Shown piece by piece: positions 27,671 to 37,307 of a DNA stretch of 64,000 bases. Below the pieces are notes generated by a model. It was not told the origin of the DNA and made no database searches. It was given only the letters and a program-made list of their open reading frames with translations. The DNA is taken from assembly GCF_014771645.1 (NCBI RefSeq), contig NZ_CP061738.1:832115-896114 (forward strand). Reading direction: 5' to 3'. The position numbers were made by a program, and so were the translations under genes. Position 1 is the first letter of the stretch. The number at the start of each line of letters is the position of its first letter. The stretch is from Candidatus Wolbachia massiliensis (GTDB taxonomy: Bacteria > Pseudomonadota > Alphaproteobacteria > Rickettsiales > Anaplasmataceae).

Positions 27671-29020
27671 ATGCAGGAATTAGATCGAATACTAATAGCA
27701 GTCAATTGTAGCCAAAACCTGAACAAGGAGAATATAGCTGATAAAATAAAAACTAAAATAGAAGCTAAGCTCAATGAAGAAAATTTAGTTGAGTGGATTA
27801 AGAAAGATTTAGAAAAACTTCTTAAGAGGTGGGAAAAAGATAATTTTGATCTAAAGAAATTTCCATATTGTAATTTACTACAATTAGCAGCTAAGTTTAA
27901 TTGCGCAAAATTAGCAAAGCATTTGGTGGCAAATGGTTTTGATATTAATAATGGCTTTCCTTTGCATTGTGCTGCTAGAGAGAAAAGTCAAGAAGTATTG
28001 GTATTTCTGATACAAGAAAAAGCAAATGTTAATCTGCAAGATGAAGATGGAGAAACTCCTTTGCATTGTGCTGCTCAACACGGGCATGTACAAGTAGTGA
28101 AAATCTTACTTGCAGCAAAAGCAGACGTTAACATGCGGGACCAATGGGGATCCACTCCTTTACACAGTGCTTCTTATCGTTGGGATAGAGAGATAGAAAT
28201 GGTGAAATCTCTGTTAAAAGCAGGAGCTACTAATGTACAAGATAAATATGGGAAAACTCCTTTGCATTATGCTGCTCAGCGTGGATATGTGCAAACAGTA
28301 GAAACCCTACTAAAAGAAGGAGGTGCAGATGTTAATGTGCAAGATAAAGATGGAAAAACTCCTTTACATCATGCTACTGATAGGGAAGGGGAACATATAC
28401 AAGTAGTAGAAATCCTGTTACAAGAAGGAGCAAATGTTAATCTGCAAGATAAAGAAGGAAAAACCTCTTTGCATTACGCTGCTAAGTATGGATACATGCA
28501 AGTAGCAGAAGCTCTATTAGAAGGAGGGGCAGGTGTTAATCTGCAAGATGAAAATGGAAAAACTCCTTTACATTATGCTGCTGAGAATGAGTATACACAA
28601 ATAGCAGAGGCTCTATTAAAAAAAGATGCCGGTGTCGATGTACAAGATAAAGAAGGGAGAACTCCTTTGTACTATGCTGTTTATTACACCCATGATGAAC
28701 ATCCACGGCTAAATTACCAAAATCCAAAAGTAGCAAAACTTCTACTAAACTACGGTGCAGATCCATCATTTATTCACAGGCCTAAAGCTATAATAGCAGG
28801 AGTCACTGCTGGTGTTATATCTGCTATTGTAGTTCCACTAGCACTTGCCTATGCTACTGCATTACCTGCGCTAGCAATAGTTGGAATTACTGTAGCATCT
28901 GCACTGATAGTTGGTGGAATTTCCTATGGGGTTGCGTATAAGTCATCAGAGCATTCGTTAAGTAGCGAGTTAAGTAAGGTTAGCTGCAGTAATGCACATG
29001 AACAGATACCTACACCATAG
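27671..29020 (+). CDS. Ankyrin repeat protein with C-terminal membrane tail
   Basis: About 449 residues. ATG 27671 is chosen because GGAGG (27661-27665) sits at the right distance, whereas the TTG at 27659 would lie before it. A helical N-terminus (1-65) is followed by about nine ankyrin repeats (about 70-365; NLQDKEGKTSLHYAAKYGYM type). A hydrophobic hairpin (about 375-425) ends GGISYGVAYKSSEHS, like the tail of the 5492 gene. The target is unknown; a host-interaction role is inference. Confidence 0.88.
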   Translation: MQELDRILIAVNCSQNLNKENIADKIKTKIEAKLNEENLVEWIKKDLEKLLKRWEKDNFDLKKFPYCNLLQLAAKFNCAKLAKHLVANGFDINNGFPLHCAAREKSQEVLVFLIQEKANVNLQDEDGETPLHCAAQHGHVQVVKILLAAKADVNMRDQWGSTPLHSASYRWDREIEMVKSLLKAGATNVQDKYGKTPLHYAAQRGYVQTVETLLKEGGADVNVQDKDGKTPLHHATDREGEHIQVVEILLQEGANVNLQDKEGKTSLHYAAKYGYMQVAEALLEGGAGVNLQDENGKTPLHYAAENEYTQIAEALLKKDAGVDVQDKEGRTPLYYAVYYTHDEHPRLNYQNPKVAKLLLNYGADPSFIHRPKAIIAGVTAGVISAIVVPLALAYATALPALAIVGITVASALIVGGISYGVAYKSSEHSLSSELSKVSCSNAHEQIPTP

Positions 29021-29255
29021 GTTTTCTTCTTCTCGAAGAAACGGTTTTGAGACCGGCATAATCCACTTCATATGCCATAATAAGCTTTTCAAGCCTGACG
29101 TTTAACGTAACACACAATAAATAGCACTAAGCCGAGAACTACCAGTCCTGTAAAATAAATTAATTGACATGCTATTTATAGTATATAAACTGCTTATATA
29201 AATTTTAGAATATGAGATAAATCCAAAAAAAATCGCAAGTATAAAAAGGAGCAAA

Positions 29256-29834
29256 GTGTTTGGTTTAAATTATTTAGTAATGGTGGGAATAGCAGCAATA
29301 ACAGGGGCGTTAGTAAGCATTTTAATAGGTATTGCACTTAGTACCTTGACTAGTCTTTCACCTCTGGTAATAGGTGGAATTGTCGGTGGTATTTCTGCAA
29401 TACCATTAATTGCAGCTCTCATCACAACTCCCCCGCCTGCAGGTCCACATAATCGCAATATAAACGAGTCATTAAAAACAATCATGTACCTAGGTGGCTT
29501 ATTTATTGGCAGTGTTGTGACTGGAATTGGTCTTGTTGCATATGGCGTTACTCCACTAATTAAAGTAGCTTCTTTATCATCTTTATCGACTACCGCAAAT
29601 TCTTTGTTAGCCATAGGAATTATAGCACTAATACTTCCAATTGTAGTTGCAGTTGGAGTGGGCATTGCAATTAAGATCACCGAAAGAGTAAAGAAGTATA
29701 TATCTAATAACTCAACAAAACCATCAGAGGAAAAACCTAGGCCTTCTCGACAAATAGAACCAGAGCGTTTACCAGATAGCAAGTTAAGTGAGGTTAGCTA
29801 CGAACAGACCCCTGATGGTAACTTACCAAAGTAA
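29256..29834 (+). CDS. Multi-span membrane protein of unknown function
   Basis: 192 residues from a GTG with AAAAGGAGC upstream. There are four hydrophobic spans (about 4-30, 33-56, 76-101 and 112-142), rich in Gly, Ile and Val, and then a basic/Pro-rich tail. The tail ends DSKLSEVSYEQTP, resembling the last residues of the preceding ankyrin protein (SSELSKVS...). A TTGACAT...AAACTG string upstream resembles that before the 7087 gene. No family recognised. Confidence 0.7.
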   Translation: MFGLNYLVMVGIAAITGALVSILIGIALSTLTSLSPLVIGGIVGGISAIPLIAALITTPPPAGPHNRNINESLKTIMYLGGLFIGSVVTGIGLVAYGVTPLIKVASLSSLSTTANSLLAIGIIALILPIVVAVGVGIAIKITERVKKYISNNSTKPSEEKPRPSRQIEPERLPDSKLSEVSYEQTPDGNLPK

Positions 29835-29904
29835 TCGCACCGTAGCAGTGTTTATATTTCTCCTTGGAGTTTAGATTGACATAATTCACCTTACATGCAA
29901 TAGT

Positions 29905-30865
29905 AGACCTGCTGCGAAGTGGTATGTACTAATTTCAGGATAAATTAGGTTAAAAAAGCAGTTGGCTAAAACCCATGCCTCAAATTCACGAGACCAGCTA
30001 TTATGTTAAATCTCATGTTATATTTTTTCTGAAAGTTGCGGTAAACGTACGACAAAATCTTGAATATTTTCAATTCTCGTATCTTATTTTCGACCCTCAT
30101 TCTAAATGATGCCAACTCTCGGTTGTGCTCCTTTTGCTCCTCAGTTAGTAGCTTTTTTCGGTATTTTTTGTATGGTATCACAACATTACTTTGCAACTTT
30201 TGCCATCCCTGATAGCCAGAATCAGCATGCTTTATACTGTCCGTAGGCAGCAATTTCTCCTGTTTTCTTATCCGAAAATCGTGAATTTTCCCACGGTAAG
30301 ATCTTGAAACCGATAGAATTTGCCCACTTTCTTCGATCACAATTTCTGTTTTCATAGTCGTCATTTTTTTCTTTCCTGAGTAAGATCTCTTACGTTTTTT
30401 GCTTTCTTTTGGCTGCTGTATCTGCTGTTCTGTAACATCTGCCAGTACCTTCAAAATCCTCTCTGGAGTTAGGGTTCTGTCCTTTTTTATGGTAATTTTT
30501 TTGGCCAGTAGCGGCTCTATTTTCTTCAAAAGTCGGCAAATATTTGCATTATGTAAATTGAAAAGGCAGCCCAAAAATCTGTGGGTTATGTAGGTCCGAT
30601 AATACAAAATTACGCACAGCATTTTATCTTCCAGCGTTGGTAATTTAGCAGTTCTTCCGTGGCGCTTTTTCTGTTTTTCAAGCTTTTCCCACTCTGGCCT
30701 TACTTTTTTAACAATTTTTTCGAATTCTTCTATTTTCAATCCCGTTATATCTCGAAAATTTCTTGGGTGTTTATTTACTTTATGGTAATTTAGACTCATT
30801 TTCCCTCACTTCTCATCCCTCTTTTTCTTACTTTACCATCTTTTACACTATTTTGCAGCAAGTCT
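29905..30865 (-). mobile_element. IS5-type element, copy 4
   Basis: Complete 961-bp minus-oriented copy. The right flank is the middle of the dead Rpn gene; the left flank is the downstream region of the 29256 gene. Confidence 0.92.
29966..30799 (-). CDS. IS5 family transposase, copy 4
   Basis: 277 residues, identical to copies 1, 2 and 5; intact. Confidence 0.9.
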   Translation of the reverse strand: MSLNYHKVNKHPRNFRDITGLKIEEFEKIVKKVRPEWEKLEKQKKRHGRTAKLPTLEDKMLCVILYYRTYITHRFLGCLFNLHNANICRLLKKIEPLLAKKITIKKDRTLTPERILKVLADVTEQQIQQPKESKKRKRSYSGKKKMTTMKTEIVIEESGQILSVSRSYRGKIHDFRIRKQEKLLPTDSIKHADSGYQGWQKLQSNVVIPYKKYRKKLLTEEQKEHNRELASFRMRVENKIRELKIFKILSYVYRNFQKKYNMRFNIIAGLVNLRHGF

Positions 30866-31095
30866 TTTGTTGCAACTGCTATTCTAGCTTGTTTTTCGCC
30901 CTTCTCCTCGCCAATTTTGATGCCTTCTTCTCTACCTTTTCCGTGACCGATAAGGATGCCTTCTTCTCTACCTTCTTCTTTACCTTTAGCAGTAGCATCA
31001 TCGAGTTTTTGGGCGAGGACAATCACGAATACGCTTGTTCGTAGGCTATAAATTCTTTTTCTGACCAGTTGAATCTGTTCATATGCTTTTTTAAT
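30866..31095 (-). pseudogene. Rpn nuclease remnant, middle part
   Basis: The minus strand reads AYEQIQ..., then LAQKLDDATAKGKEEGREEG, GIKIGEEKGEKQARIAVAT and K, matching codons ~205-280 of the intact Rpn genes with small deletions. It ends at IS5-type copy 4 exactly where the fragment at 22390-22482 begins. The 5' side is cut by the IS630 copy at 31096. Confidence 0.85.
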
Positions 31096-32049
31096 TATAG
31101 CCCTTCTCATAATAGTGGAAACAAATGAAGAAAAGCAGAATCGACAGCATGGCGAAAAGATTTAAACAGAGGTATGTTCCTTCTGACTCTGTTTTTGATA
31201 GCAAACCAATAGTGTTCAATATCATTAAAATCAGGAGAATAGGGAGGGAGATACATAATTTCTGCACCAACACTTTTGGCAAATTCGACAATCTTTTTAG
31301 ACTTATGAAAAGTTGCATTGTCCAAAATCACCGTTTGTCCAGGCTGTAAAATTGGTGCCAGAAATTGCTCGAACCAGCCATTAAAAATCTCTGTATCACA
31401 ATAGCCTTCAAAGGTCATAGGTGCAACGATTTTTCCCTTGTTTAAAGCTGCAATCATGCTAACTCGCTGCGTTTTTTTACCTGATTTTAATGCATGAAAC
31501 CTCTCTCCCTTTCTGCAATACCCGTATGGGTAGTCCTCTGTATTGTCTATACCAGATTCATCAATATATACCAGCTTTTCAGGAGATTTTGCAGATATAA
31601 CTTTTAAAAATTCAGCTCGTTTTTCTTCGTTCCTTTCTTTGTACCCATAAGTCTTTTTTTGCGTGTAAATCCAATTTTTTTCAGAGCTCTATGAATTGTT
31701 TGACGACTTATATTGCCCCATAGTTTAGCCACCTCTGACTGTGTTTTATCGCCATGTTTTTTCACAAATTCTGCAAACGCATTCCAGTCGGTAATTTTAT
31801 GATTATAGCCCCTATTCCCCAGTTTCTTCGATTGAAAATCTCCTGTTTCTTTGCGCCTTTTCTCCCATTTATACAATGTTACTCTACCAATTTTGAATCT
31901 CTTTGCTACTGCTGTTTTACTCTCTCCTTCATCCAACGCCTGGATGGCTTTTTTCCTTAAGTCATAGCTATATGCTGCTGGCACTTTTACCTTTTCATTA
32001 CCCTAAGCCCCTATTCTATCCTGTTTCTACTTTTATGAGAAGGGCTATA
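31096..32049 (-). mobile_element. IS630-type insertion sequence, complete copy 2
   Basis: 954 bp with both 17-bp inverted repeats, reversed relative to copy 1. It is inserted at a TA inside the dead Rpn gene. Confidence 0.92.
31107..31984 (-). CDS. IS630 family transposase, copy 2 (-1 frameshift)
   Basis: Frame A (31604-31984) and frame B (from about 31655 to 31107) are identical in sequence to the copy at 12466-13343, including the A7 slippery run. Confidence 0.87.
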
Positions 32050-32516
32050 CTTCCTATCCAATTCTGTTTCACTAGTTTCATCTGCATATTTAAAGAACAT
32101 TTTTCAACTATATTTTCTCATTGATCTTCCTTTGTTTTGGGAAATTTTGGCAATTCAATAAACGTAAAATAAAAGTCTTTCAAATCGTGAGCATTGGCCC
32201 GAATAGTGTCGCGGAAACAGCTGCTATAGCAATAAAGATAATCTCTTTAAGATCCTGATATTGCTCACCCTTATCAGCCTGTCTTGAATAAGCTTTAGCA
32301 GCGTAGGCACGTTTCTCGAAACCTTTAGTTTTCTGCATCTCGACGATCCCATTTTCATCTCTGCAGAACGATACTTTGTTTTTTAGAGGCAATTCATGAT
32401 AGTTTCTTTTATTTCATCTTTGCCACCAAGATATCATTGAGAAAATTTATTTTTTTCAGTACCGAAGATGCGTCGAAAGGCTATATCATTCCGTGCATCA
32501 AGAAACTTAGATAGCA
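32050..32516 (-). pseudogene. Rpn nuclease remnant, 5' part
   Basis: The minus strand encodes (S)KFLDARNDIAFRRIF..., FCRDENGIVEMQ, KTKGFEKRA and AYSRQADKGEQYQDLKEIIF, interspersed with small deletions. The start codon region is destroyed, and the promoter equivalent to 3830-3858 has lost its -35 box. It is continuous with 30866-31095 once the IS630 copy is removed. Confidence 0.85.
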
Positions 32517-32678
32517 AATAAATCTATAAGACGTTAATAATTATACACAATTCTGAGGAACATTTTTATGTTTGGAGCAGTAAAAAAGCTATAGACTACT
32601 TCAGCCATAAGTACTTAAGAAATTTACTAAATGGTGGAAAAGGCAAAAGGGGGTCTGGTCATTATCCATTTTCAGTAT
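32512..32678 (-). repeat. Rpn-associated upstream repeat, partial copy
   Basis: Reversed match to the sequence just upstream of the two intact Rpn genes (tagtaaatttcttaa, the 'tactgaaaatggataatga' block). It is cut at ~32679 by IS5-type copy 5. Confidence 0.65.
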
Positions 32679-32679
32679 T

Positions 32680-33640
32680 AGACTTGCTGCAAAATAGTGT
32701 AAAAGATGGTAAAGTAAGAAAAAGAGGGATGAGAAGTGAGGGAAAATGAGTCTAAATTACCATAAAGTAAATAAACACCCAAGAAATTTTCGAGATATAA
32801 CGGGATTGAAAATAGAAGAATTCGAAAAAATTGTTAAAAAAGTAAGGCCAGAGTGGGAAAAGCTTGAAAAACAGAAAAAGCGCCACGGAAGAACTGCTAA
32901 ATTACCAACGCTGGAAGATAAAATGCTGTGCGTAATTTTGTATTATCGGACCTACATAACCCACAGATTTTTGGGCTGCCTTTTCAATTTACATAATGCA
33001 AATATTTGCCGACTTTTGAAGAAAATAGAGCCGCTACTGGCCAAAAAAATTACCATAAAAAAGGACAGAACCCTAACTCCAGAGAGGATTTTGAAGGTAC
33101 TGGCAGATGTTACAGAACAGCAGATACAGCAGCCAAAAGAAAGCAAAAAACGTAAGAGATCTTACTCAGGAAAGAAAAAAATGACGACTATGAAAACAGA
33201 AATTGTGATCGAAGAAAGTGGGCAAATTCTATCGGTTTCAAGATCTTACCGTGGGAAAATTCACGATTTTCGGATAAGAAAACAGGAGAAATTGCTGCCT
33301 ACGGACAGTATAAAGCATGCTGATTCTGGCTATCAGGGATGGCAAAAGTTGCAAAGTAATGTTGTGATACCATACAAAAAATACCGAAAAAAGCTACTAA
33401 CTGAGGAGCAAAAGGAGCACAACCGAGAGTTGGCATCATTTAGAATGAGGGTCGAAAATAAGATACGAGAATTGAAAATATTCAAGATTTTGTCGTACGT
33501 TTACCGCAACTTTCAGAAAAAATATAACATGAGATTTAACATAATAGCTGGTCTCGTGAATTTGAGGCATGGGTTTTAGCCAACTGCTTTTTTAACCTAA
33601 TTTATCCTGAAATTAGTACGTACCACTTCGCAGCAGGTCT
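32680..33640 (+). mobile_element. IS5-type element, copy 5
   Basis: Complete plus-oriented copy; the left end is uncertain by one base. The left flank is the Rpn upstream repeat; the right flank is an open reading frame lacking its 5' end. Confidence 0.9.
32746..33579 (+). CDS. IS5 family transposase, copy 5
   Basis: 277 residues, identical to copies 1, 2 and 4; intact. Confidence 0.9.
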   Translation: MSLNYHKVNKHPRNFRDITGLKIEEFEKIVKKVRPEWEKLEKQKKRHGRTAKLPTLEDKMLCVILYYRTYITHRFLGCLFNLHNANICRLLKKIEPLLAKKITIKKDRTLTPERILKVLADVTEQQIQQPKESKKRKRSYSGKKKMTTMKTEIVIEESGQILSVSRSYRGKIHDFRIRKQEKLLPTDSIKHADSGYQGWQKLQSNVVIPYKKYRKKLLTEEQKEHNRELASFRMRVENKIRELKIFKILSYVYRNFQKKYNMRFNIIAGLVNLRHGF

Positions 33641-35260
33641 TATGAAGAAGAAGCAGAGAAACTGCTCGATTTTGAGTCCAAATATAAAAGTGATCGTTAT
33701 ACTAAAACAACATTCATAACTTGGAAAATTACAATTGACGCTATAGCACAAAGAGAATGTGGGCCGGAAGCATTGAATATTCTGGAAATAATGGCTTATC
33801 TTGCTCCTGACAAGATTTGTATAGAAGAAATCTTTTCAAAGCTAATAGCCAATGATGAAGAAAAGCTATGGAGAGCTGTTGAGTTACTCGATAGATATTC
33901 AATAATTGACTTAAAAGAAGGAGTGGCAAACATTCACAGACTAGTGCAGAAAGTGACTGAATTGAGTTTACGAAAGGAAGGCCGAGAAGAAGAAGTGCTA
34001 AGAAAGGCTCTAGAATTGATAAACGGCGGTGATTTAGGACAAGACAGTATGAGTCATGTTGCATCTATTTGGGGATATGCAAGTAAATATGGTACATTGA
34101 TTGATGGCTTCTTCTTTAACTCATCTTATATATATAGGGAATCATTTTTTATAAAGGAAGGTACACCTTCACACTTTCTTGCTGCAAGTGGTAATTGTAA
34201 AGCAATTAAGGCCATACTTACACATATAGAAAGGTATTACCCAGGTAAGCTGGGAGAAATTGTTAATATTAAGAGCAATTGCAGTCAAACTCCATTACAC
34301 ATTGCTGCTGGGAGTGGAAATTTGAACATAGTAAAATGTCTTATCAATAAGGGTGCTAATATTGATGCTAAAGACGAATATGGTAATACTCCATTACATT
34401 CAGCTGCTGCTGAAGCTGGAAAACTAGACATAGTGAAATATCTTATAAACAGGGGGGCTGATGTTAATGACCAAAGTGAGCACTGTTATACTCCATTGCA
34501 CTATGCTGCTGAAAGTGGAGAATTGAATAAAGTGAAATGCCTAATCGATAAAGGTGCTGATATTAATGCTAAAGACGAAGATGACTATACCCCCTTGCAC
34601 CTTGCTGCTTATAGCGGAAAATTAGATGCGGTTAAATGTCTTATCAGTAAAGGTGCTGATATTAATGCTAAGAATAGATATGGTGGTACTCCATTACACA
34701 TGGCTGCTGAAGGCGAAAAGTTGGATATAATGGAACATCTTATTAGAAATGGTGCTGATGTTGATGCTGAAGATAAGTATGATGAAACTCCACTATGTGC
34801 TACTATTCGTAGTGGAAGACTGGAAATAGTGAAATATTTTTTTAATAAAGGTGTCGACATCGATAAATATAACGGTACTGTATTACATTTAGCTGTTTGT
34901 AGTGGAAAACCGGATGTAGTAGAATACCTTATAAGCAAAGGGATTAATGTTAATGCTCAATACCATAAAATGCCATTACAGTTAGCTGCTTCACGCGGGT
35001 TGGGTAGGACAATGTTTCTTATTCAAAAAGGTGGTAATATTAATACTAAGAGTAAAGATGGCAGTACTTCACTACACTTCGCTGCTATTATGGGGAGGGT
35101 TGATATAGCAAAAATACTATTAAAACACAACGCCGACGTTAACGCTGAAAATAACGAAGGTAGGACGGCATTGTATTATGTTACTGAACGTAATCACCAA
35201 GAACTTGTGGAATTGCTTTTAGCTCATGGTGCAGTTCCTGTGACTACTGAAAGTATTTGA
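33641..35260 (+). pseudogene. NB-ARC-like/ankyrin repeat protein, 5'-truncated by IS
   Basis: The reading is open from the IS edge (YEEEAEKLL...). Residues ~45-125 (ALNILEIMAYLAPDKICIEE, LWRAVELLDRYSIIDLKEG, NIHRLVQKVTELSLR) resemble the winged-helix end of NB-ARC/STAND ATPases. About ten ankyrin repeats follow (LVKCLI..GADINAKDEDDYTPLHLAA type) to the stop. The nucleotide-binding part would lie upstream and is missing. A TTG at 33773 could start a shorter protein, but no SD is evident. Confidence 0.72.
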
Positions 35261-35281
35261 TGCAGCTTGAGAGGATTTGTC

Positions 35282-35310
35282 TTGACAGCATATATGACAT
35301 CCTTTACGAT
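35282..35310 (+). promoter_or_regulatory. Putative rplU-rpmA promoter
   Basis: TTGACA (35282-35287), 17 bases, then TACGAT (35305-35310), 29 bases before the rplU ATG. Confidence 0.55.
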
Positions 35311-35339
35311 TAAAGTTAATAATAAAGTGTATATTTGTT

Positions 35340-35642
35340 ATGTTTGCAGTAATTGAGACTGGTGGGAAGCAGTACTTAGTAAAAAAAGGTAGTGTAATAA
35401 AAGTAGAAAAGTTAGAAGCCGAGGAAGGAAAGGAGGTAGAGATTAATAGGGTAGTTTGCCTTTCAGATAACGGGTTATCTTATTCGCCTAATGCTACTGT
35501 TAAAGCTGAAGTGCTTGAACAACGCAGGGGAGAGAAAGTTATAATTTTTAAAAAGAAGAGAAGAAAAAATTACCGTAGAAAAACTGGTCATAGGCAGTAT
35601 ATAACTGTTCTGCGTATCAATGAAATTAATCTTCAAAAGTAA
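35340..35642 (+). CDS. rplU: 50S ribosomal protein L21
   Basis: 100 residues, close to the usual ~103. It begins [12 protein letters not shown], the L21 signature, and ends with the [16 protein letters not shown] motif of the C-terminus, which contacts 23S rRNA. It is followed after 10 bases by rpmA, the standard pairing. It is the first housekeeping gene right of the IS island. Confidence 0.97.
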   Translation: MFAVIETGGKQYLVKKGSVIKVEKLEAEEGKEVEINRVVCLSDNGLSYSPNATVKAEVLEQRRGEKVIIFKKKRRKNYRRKTGHRQYITVLRINEINLQK

Positions 35643-35652
35643 GAGGTAAGAT

Positions 35653-35922
35653 ATGGCAACTAAAAAATCAGGTGGTAGTTCCTGTAATGGTAGAGATTCC
35701 GCAGGTCGTAGGTTAGGGATAAAGAAGAATGGAAAAGTTATTCCTGGTAACATAATTGTTCGTCAAAGAGGCACAAAATTTCACCCTGGAAGGAATGTTG
35801 GTATGGGTAAAGATCATACAATTTTTGCTAAAGTGGAAGGCTGGGTTAGCTTTAGAAAGTCAGCAAATAGAAAGACTTTTGTTGATATCACGCCTACAGA
35901 TAATATGCAAGTTTTGGCTTGA
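35653..35922 (+). CDS. rpmA: 50S ribosomal protein L27
   Basis: 89 residues. The N-terminal [20 protein letters not shown] and the core [20 protein letters not shown] are diagnostic of L27, whose N-terminal tail reaches the peptidyl-transferase centre. The cleavable N-terminal extension of Firmicutes is absent. GAGG lies 10 bases before the ATG. Confidence 0.97.
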   Translation: MATKKSGGSSCNGRDSAGRRLGIKKNGKVIPGNIIVRQRGTKFHPGRNVGMGKDHTIFAKVEGWVSFRKSANRKTFVDITPTDNMQVLA

Positions 35923-35931
35923 ATAAATCAT

Positions 35932-36008
35932 GGGTCTGTAGCTCAGGTGGTTAGAGCGCACGTCTGATAAGCGTGAGGTCGGAAGTTCAACTCTTCCCAG
36001 GCCCACCA
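35932..36008 (+). tRNA. tRNA-Ile (GAT anticodon)
   Basis: 77 bases including an encoded CCA. The acceptor GGGTCTG pairs with CAGGCCC (one G-T), the D-arm is AGCTCAGGTGGTTAGAGC, and the anticodon loop is CTGATAA with GAT at positions 34-36. The T-arm has GGAAGTTCAACTCTTCC, with TTCAA for the usual TTCGA. It follows rpmA by 9 bases. The GAT anticodon decodes AUC/AUU. Confidence 0.95.
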
Positions 36009-36064
36009 TTTCTAGCTGAATTTTTCATAGCAGCTTTAATATTGTATGAACAGAAACCTAGAGT

Positions 36065-37237
36065 ATGAGTTTATATAAAAATCTAATAACCAGTGAATCA
36101 GTTGCAGCTGGTCATCCAGACAAAGTAGCGGATCAAATTTCAGATGCAATACTTGATGAATACCTTTCCACTGACCCTTCCTCACGTACTGCAATAGAAA
36201 CTTTAGTTACCAAAGATAACGTTATTATAGCTGGGGAAGTGTTTGGACCTAACGTTGAAAATAGTAAGATTGAAAATATTGTACGCAATACAATAAAAGA
36301 CATCGGTTACGAACACGATGGGTTCCACTGGAGAAAAGTGAAAGTAAATATATTGCTGCATGAACAATCAAATGACATTGCAATAGGGGTAGATCAAGGT
36401 GCTGGAGATCAGGGTATAATGTATGGCTACGCAACAACAGAGACAAAAAGCCTCATGCCAGCGCCCATTTTTTATGCACACTCGATTCTGAAAAATATCA
36501 TGAGTGCAGTTAAAGAAGCAGAACTTGGTCCAGATGCAAAATCGCAAATCACTTTAGCATATGAGAATGGTCTTCCAGTACGAGCTGAAAGTATTATTGT
36601 TTCAATACAACACCCTAAAGATATGGATCAGTTGAAAGTAAGAGAAATAATTTATCCTCATATAGTTTCATCTTTACCTAAGGGGTGGATGTGCCATGAG
36701 GAAAATCTGTTGGTCAATCCAACTGGTAGGTTTGTTGTTGGTGGGCCAGTTGGTGATTGTGGATTGACCGGGCGAAAAATTATGGTTGACACCTATGGAG
36801 GCTATATTCCACACGGTGGGGGAGCGTTTTCTGGAAAGGATGCAACAAAGGTTGATAGATCTGCAGCTTATATGGCAAGATATCTTGCTAAAAACATTGT
36901 TTTTGCAGGTTTAGCTGAACGTTGTCTTGTACAACTTTCTTATGCGATTGGTGTATCAAAACCTACCTCATTTTATATTGATACGTTTAGTACAAATATG
37001 GTAGATGAAAAACAGATTAAAAAGTTTATTGAGGATAACATAGATTTATCAACAATAGGTATCATCAAGCATTTATCGCTTAACCGTTCTATATATAAAC
37101 GTACAGCCTGTTATGGACACTTTGGTAAGGAATCAGAAGAAGATGGTGGATTTTCTTGGGAAAACACAGATTTATCTCGTAATCTTCGTAGAGAGTTCAA
37201 TATGGAAAATAACAAAAAAGTTTCTTTGGATTGCTAA
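36065..37237 (+). CDS. metK: S-adenosylmethionine synthetase
   Basis: Makes SAM from methionine and ATP. The 390 residues carry the three family signatures: the N-terminal ATP site SVAAGHPDKVADQISDAILD, the hexapeptide-like GAGDQGIMYGYA, and the P-loop-like GGGAFSGKDATKVDRSAAY. Full length with a normal C-terminus. Some Rickettsia have degraded metK and import SAM; here the gene is intact. Confidence 0.96.
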   Translation: MSLYKNLITSESVAAGHPDKVADQISDAILDEYLSTDPSSRTAIETLVTKDNVIIAGEVFGPNVENSKIENIVRNTIKDIGYEHDGFHWRKVKVNILLHEQSNDIAIGVDQGAGDQGIMYGYATTETKSLMPAPIFYAHSILKNIMSAVKEAELGPDAKSQITLAYENGLPVRAESIIVSIQHPKDMDQLKVREIIYPHIVSSLPKGWMCHEENLLVNPTGRFVVGGPVGDCGLTGRKIMVDTYGGYIPHGGGAFSGKDATKVDRSAAYMARYLAKNIVFAGLAERCLVQLSYAIGVSKPTSFYIDTFSTNMVDEKQIKKFIEDNIDLSTIGIIKHLSLNRSIYKRTACYGHFGKESEEDGGFSWENTDLSRNLRREFNMENNKKVSLDC

Positions 37238-37307
37238 AGTTTTTGATTTGTAGCTTAATACTGATATACTAACTTATTATTAAAGTATAATTAGCTTTTC
37301 ATAATAA

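Noticed and set aside
29270-29782. 170-codon minus-strand ORF
   Set aside because: Antisense of the hydrophobic 29256 gene, which has the better start, SD and tail similarity.
30796-31110. 104-codon minus-strand ORF
   Set aside because: A chance fusion of the Rpn remnant with the ends of an IS630 and an IS5-type element.
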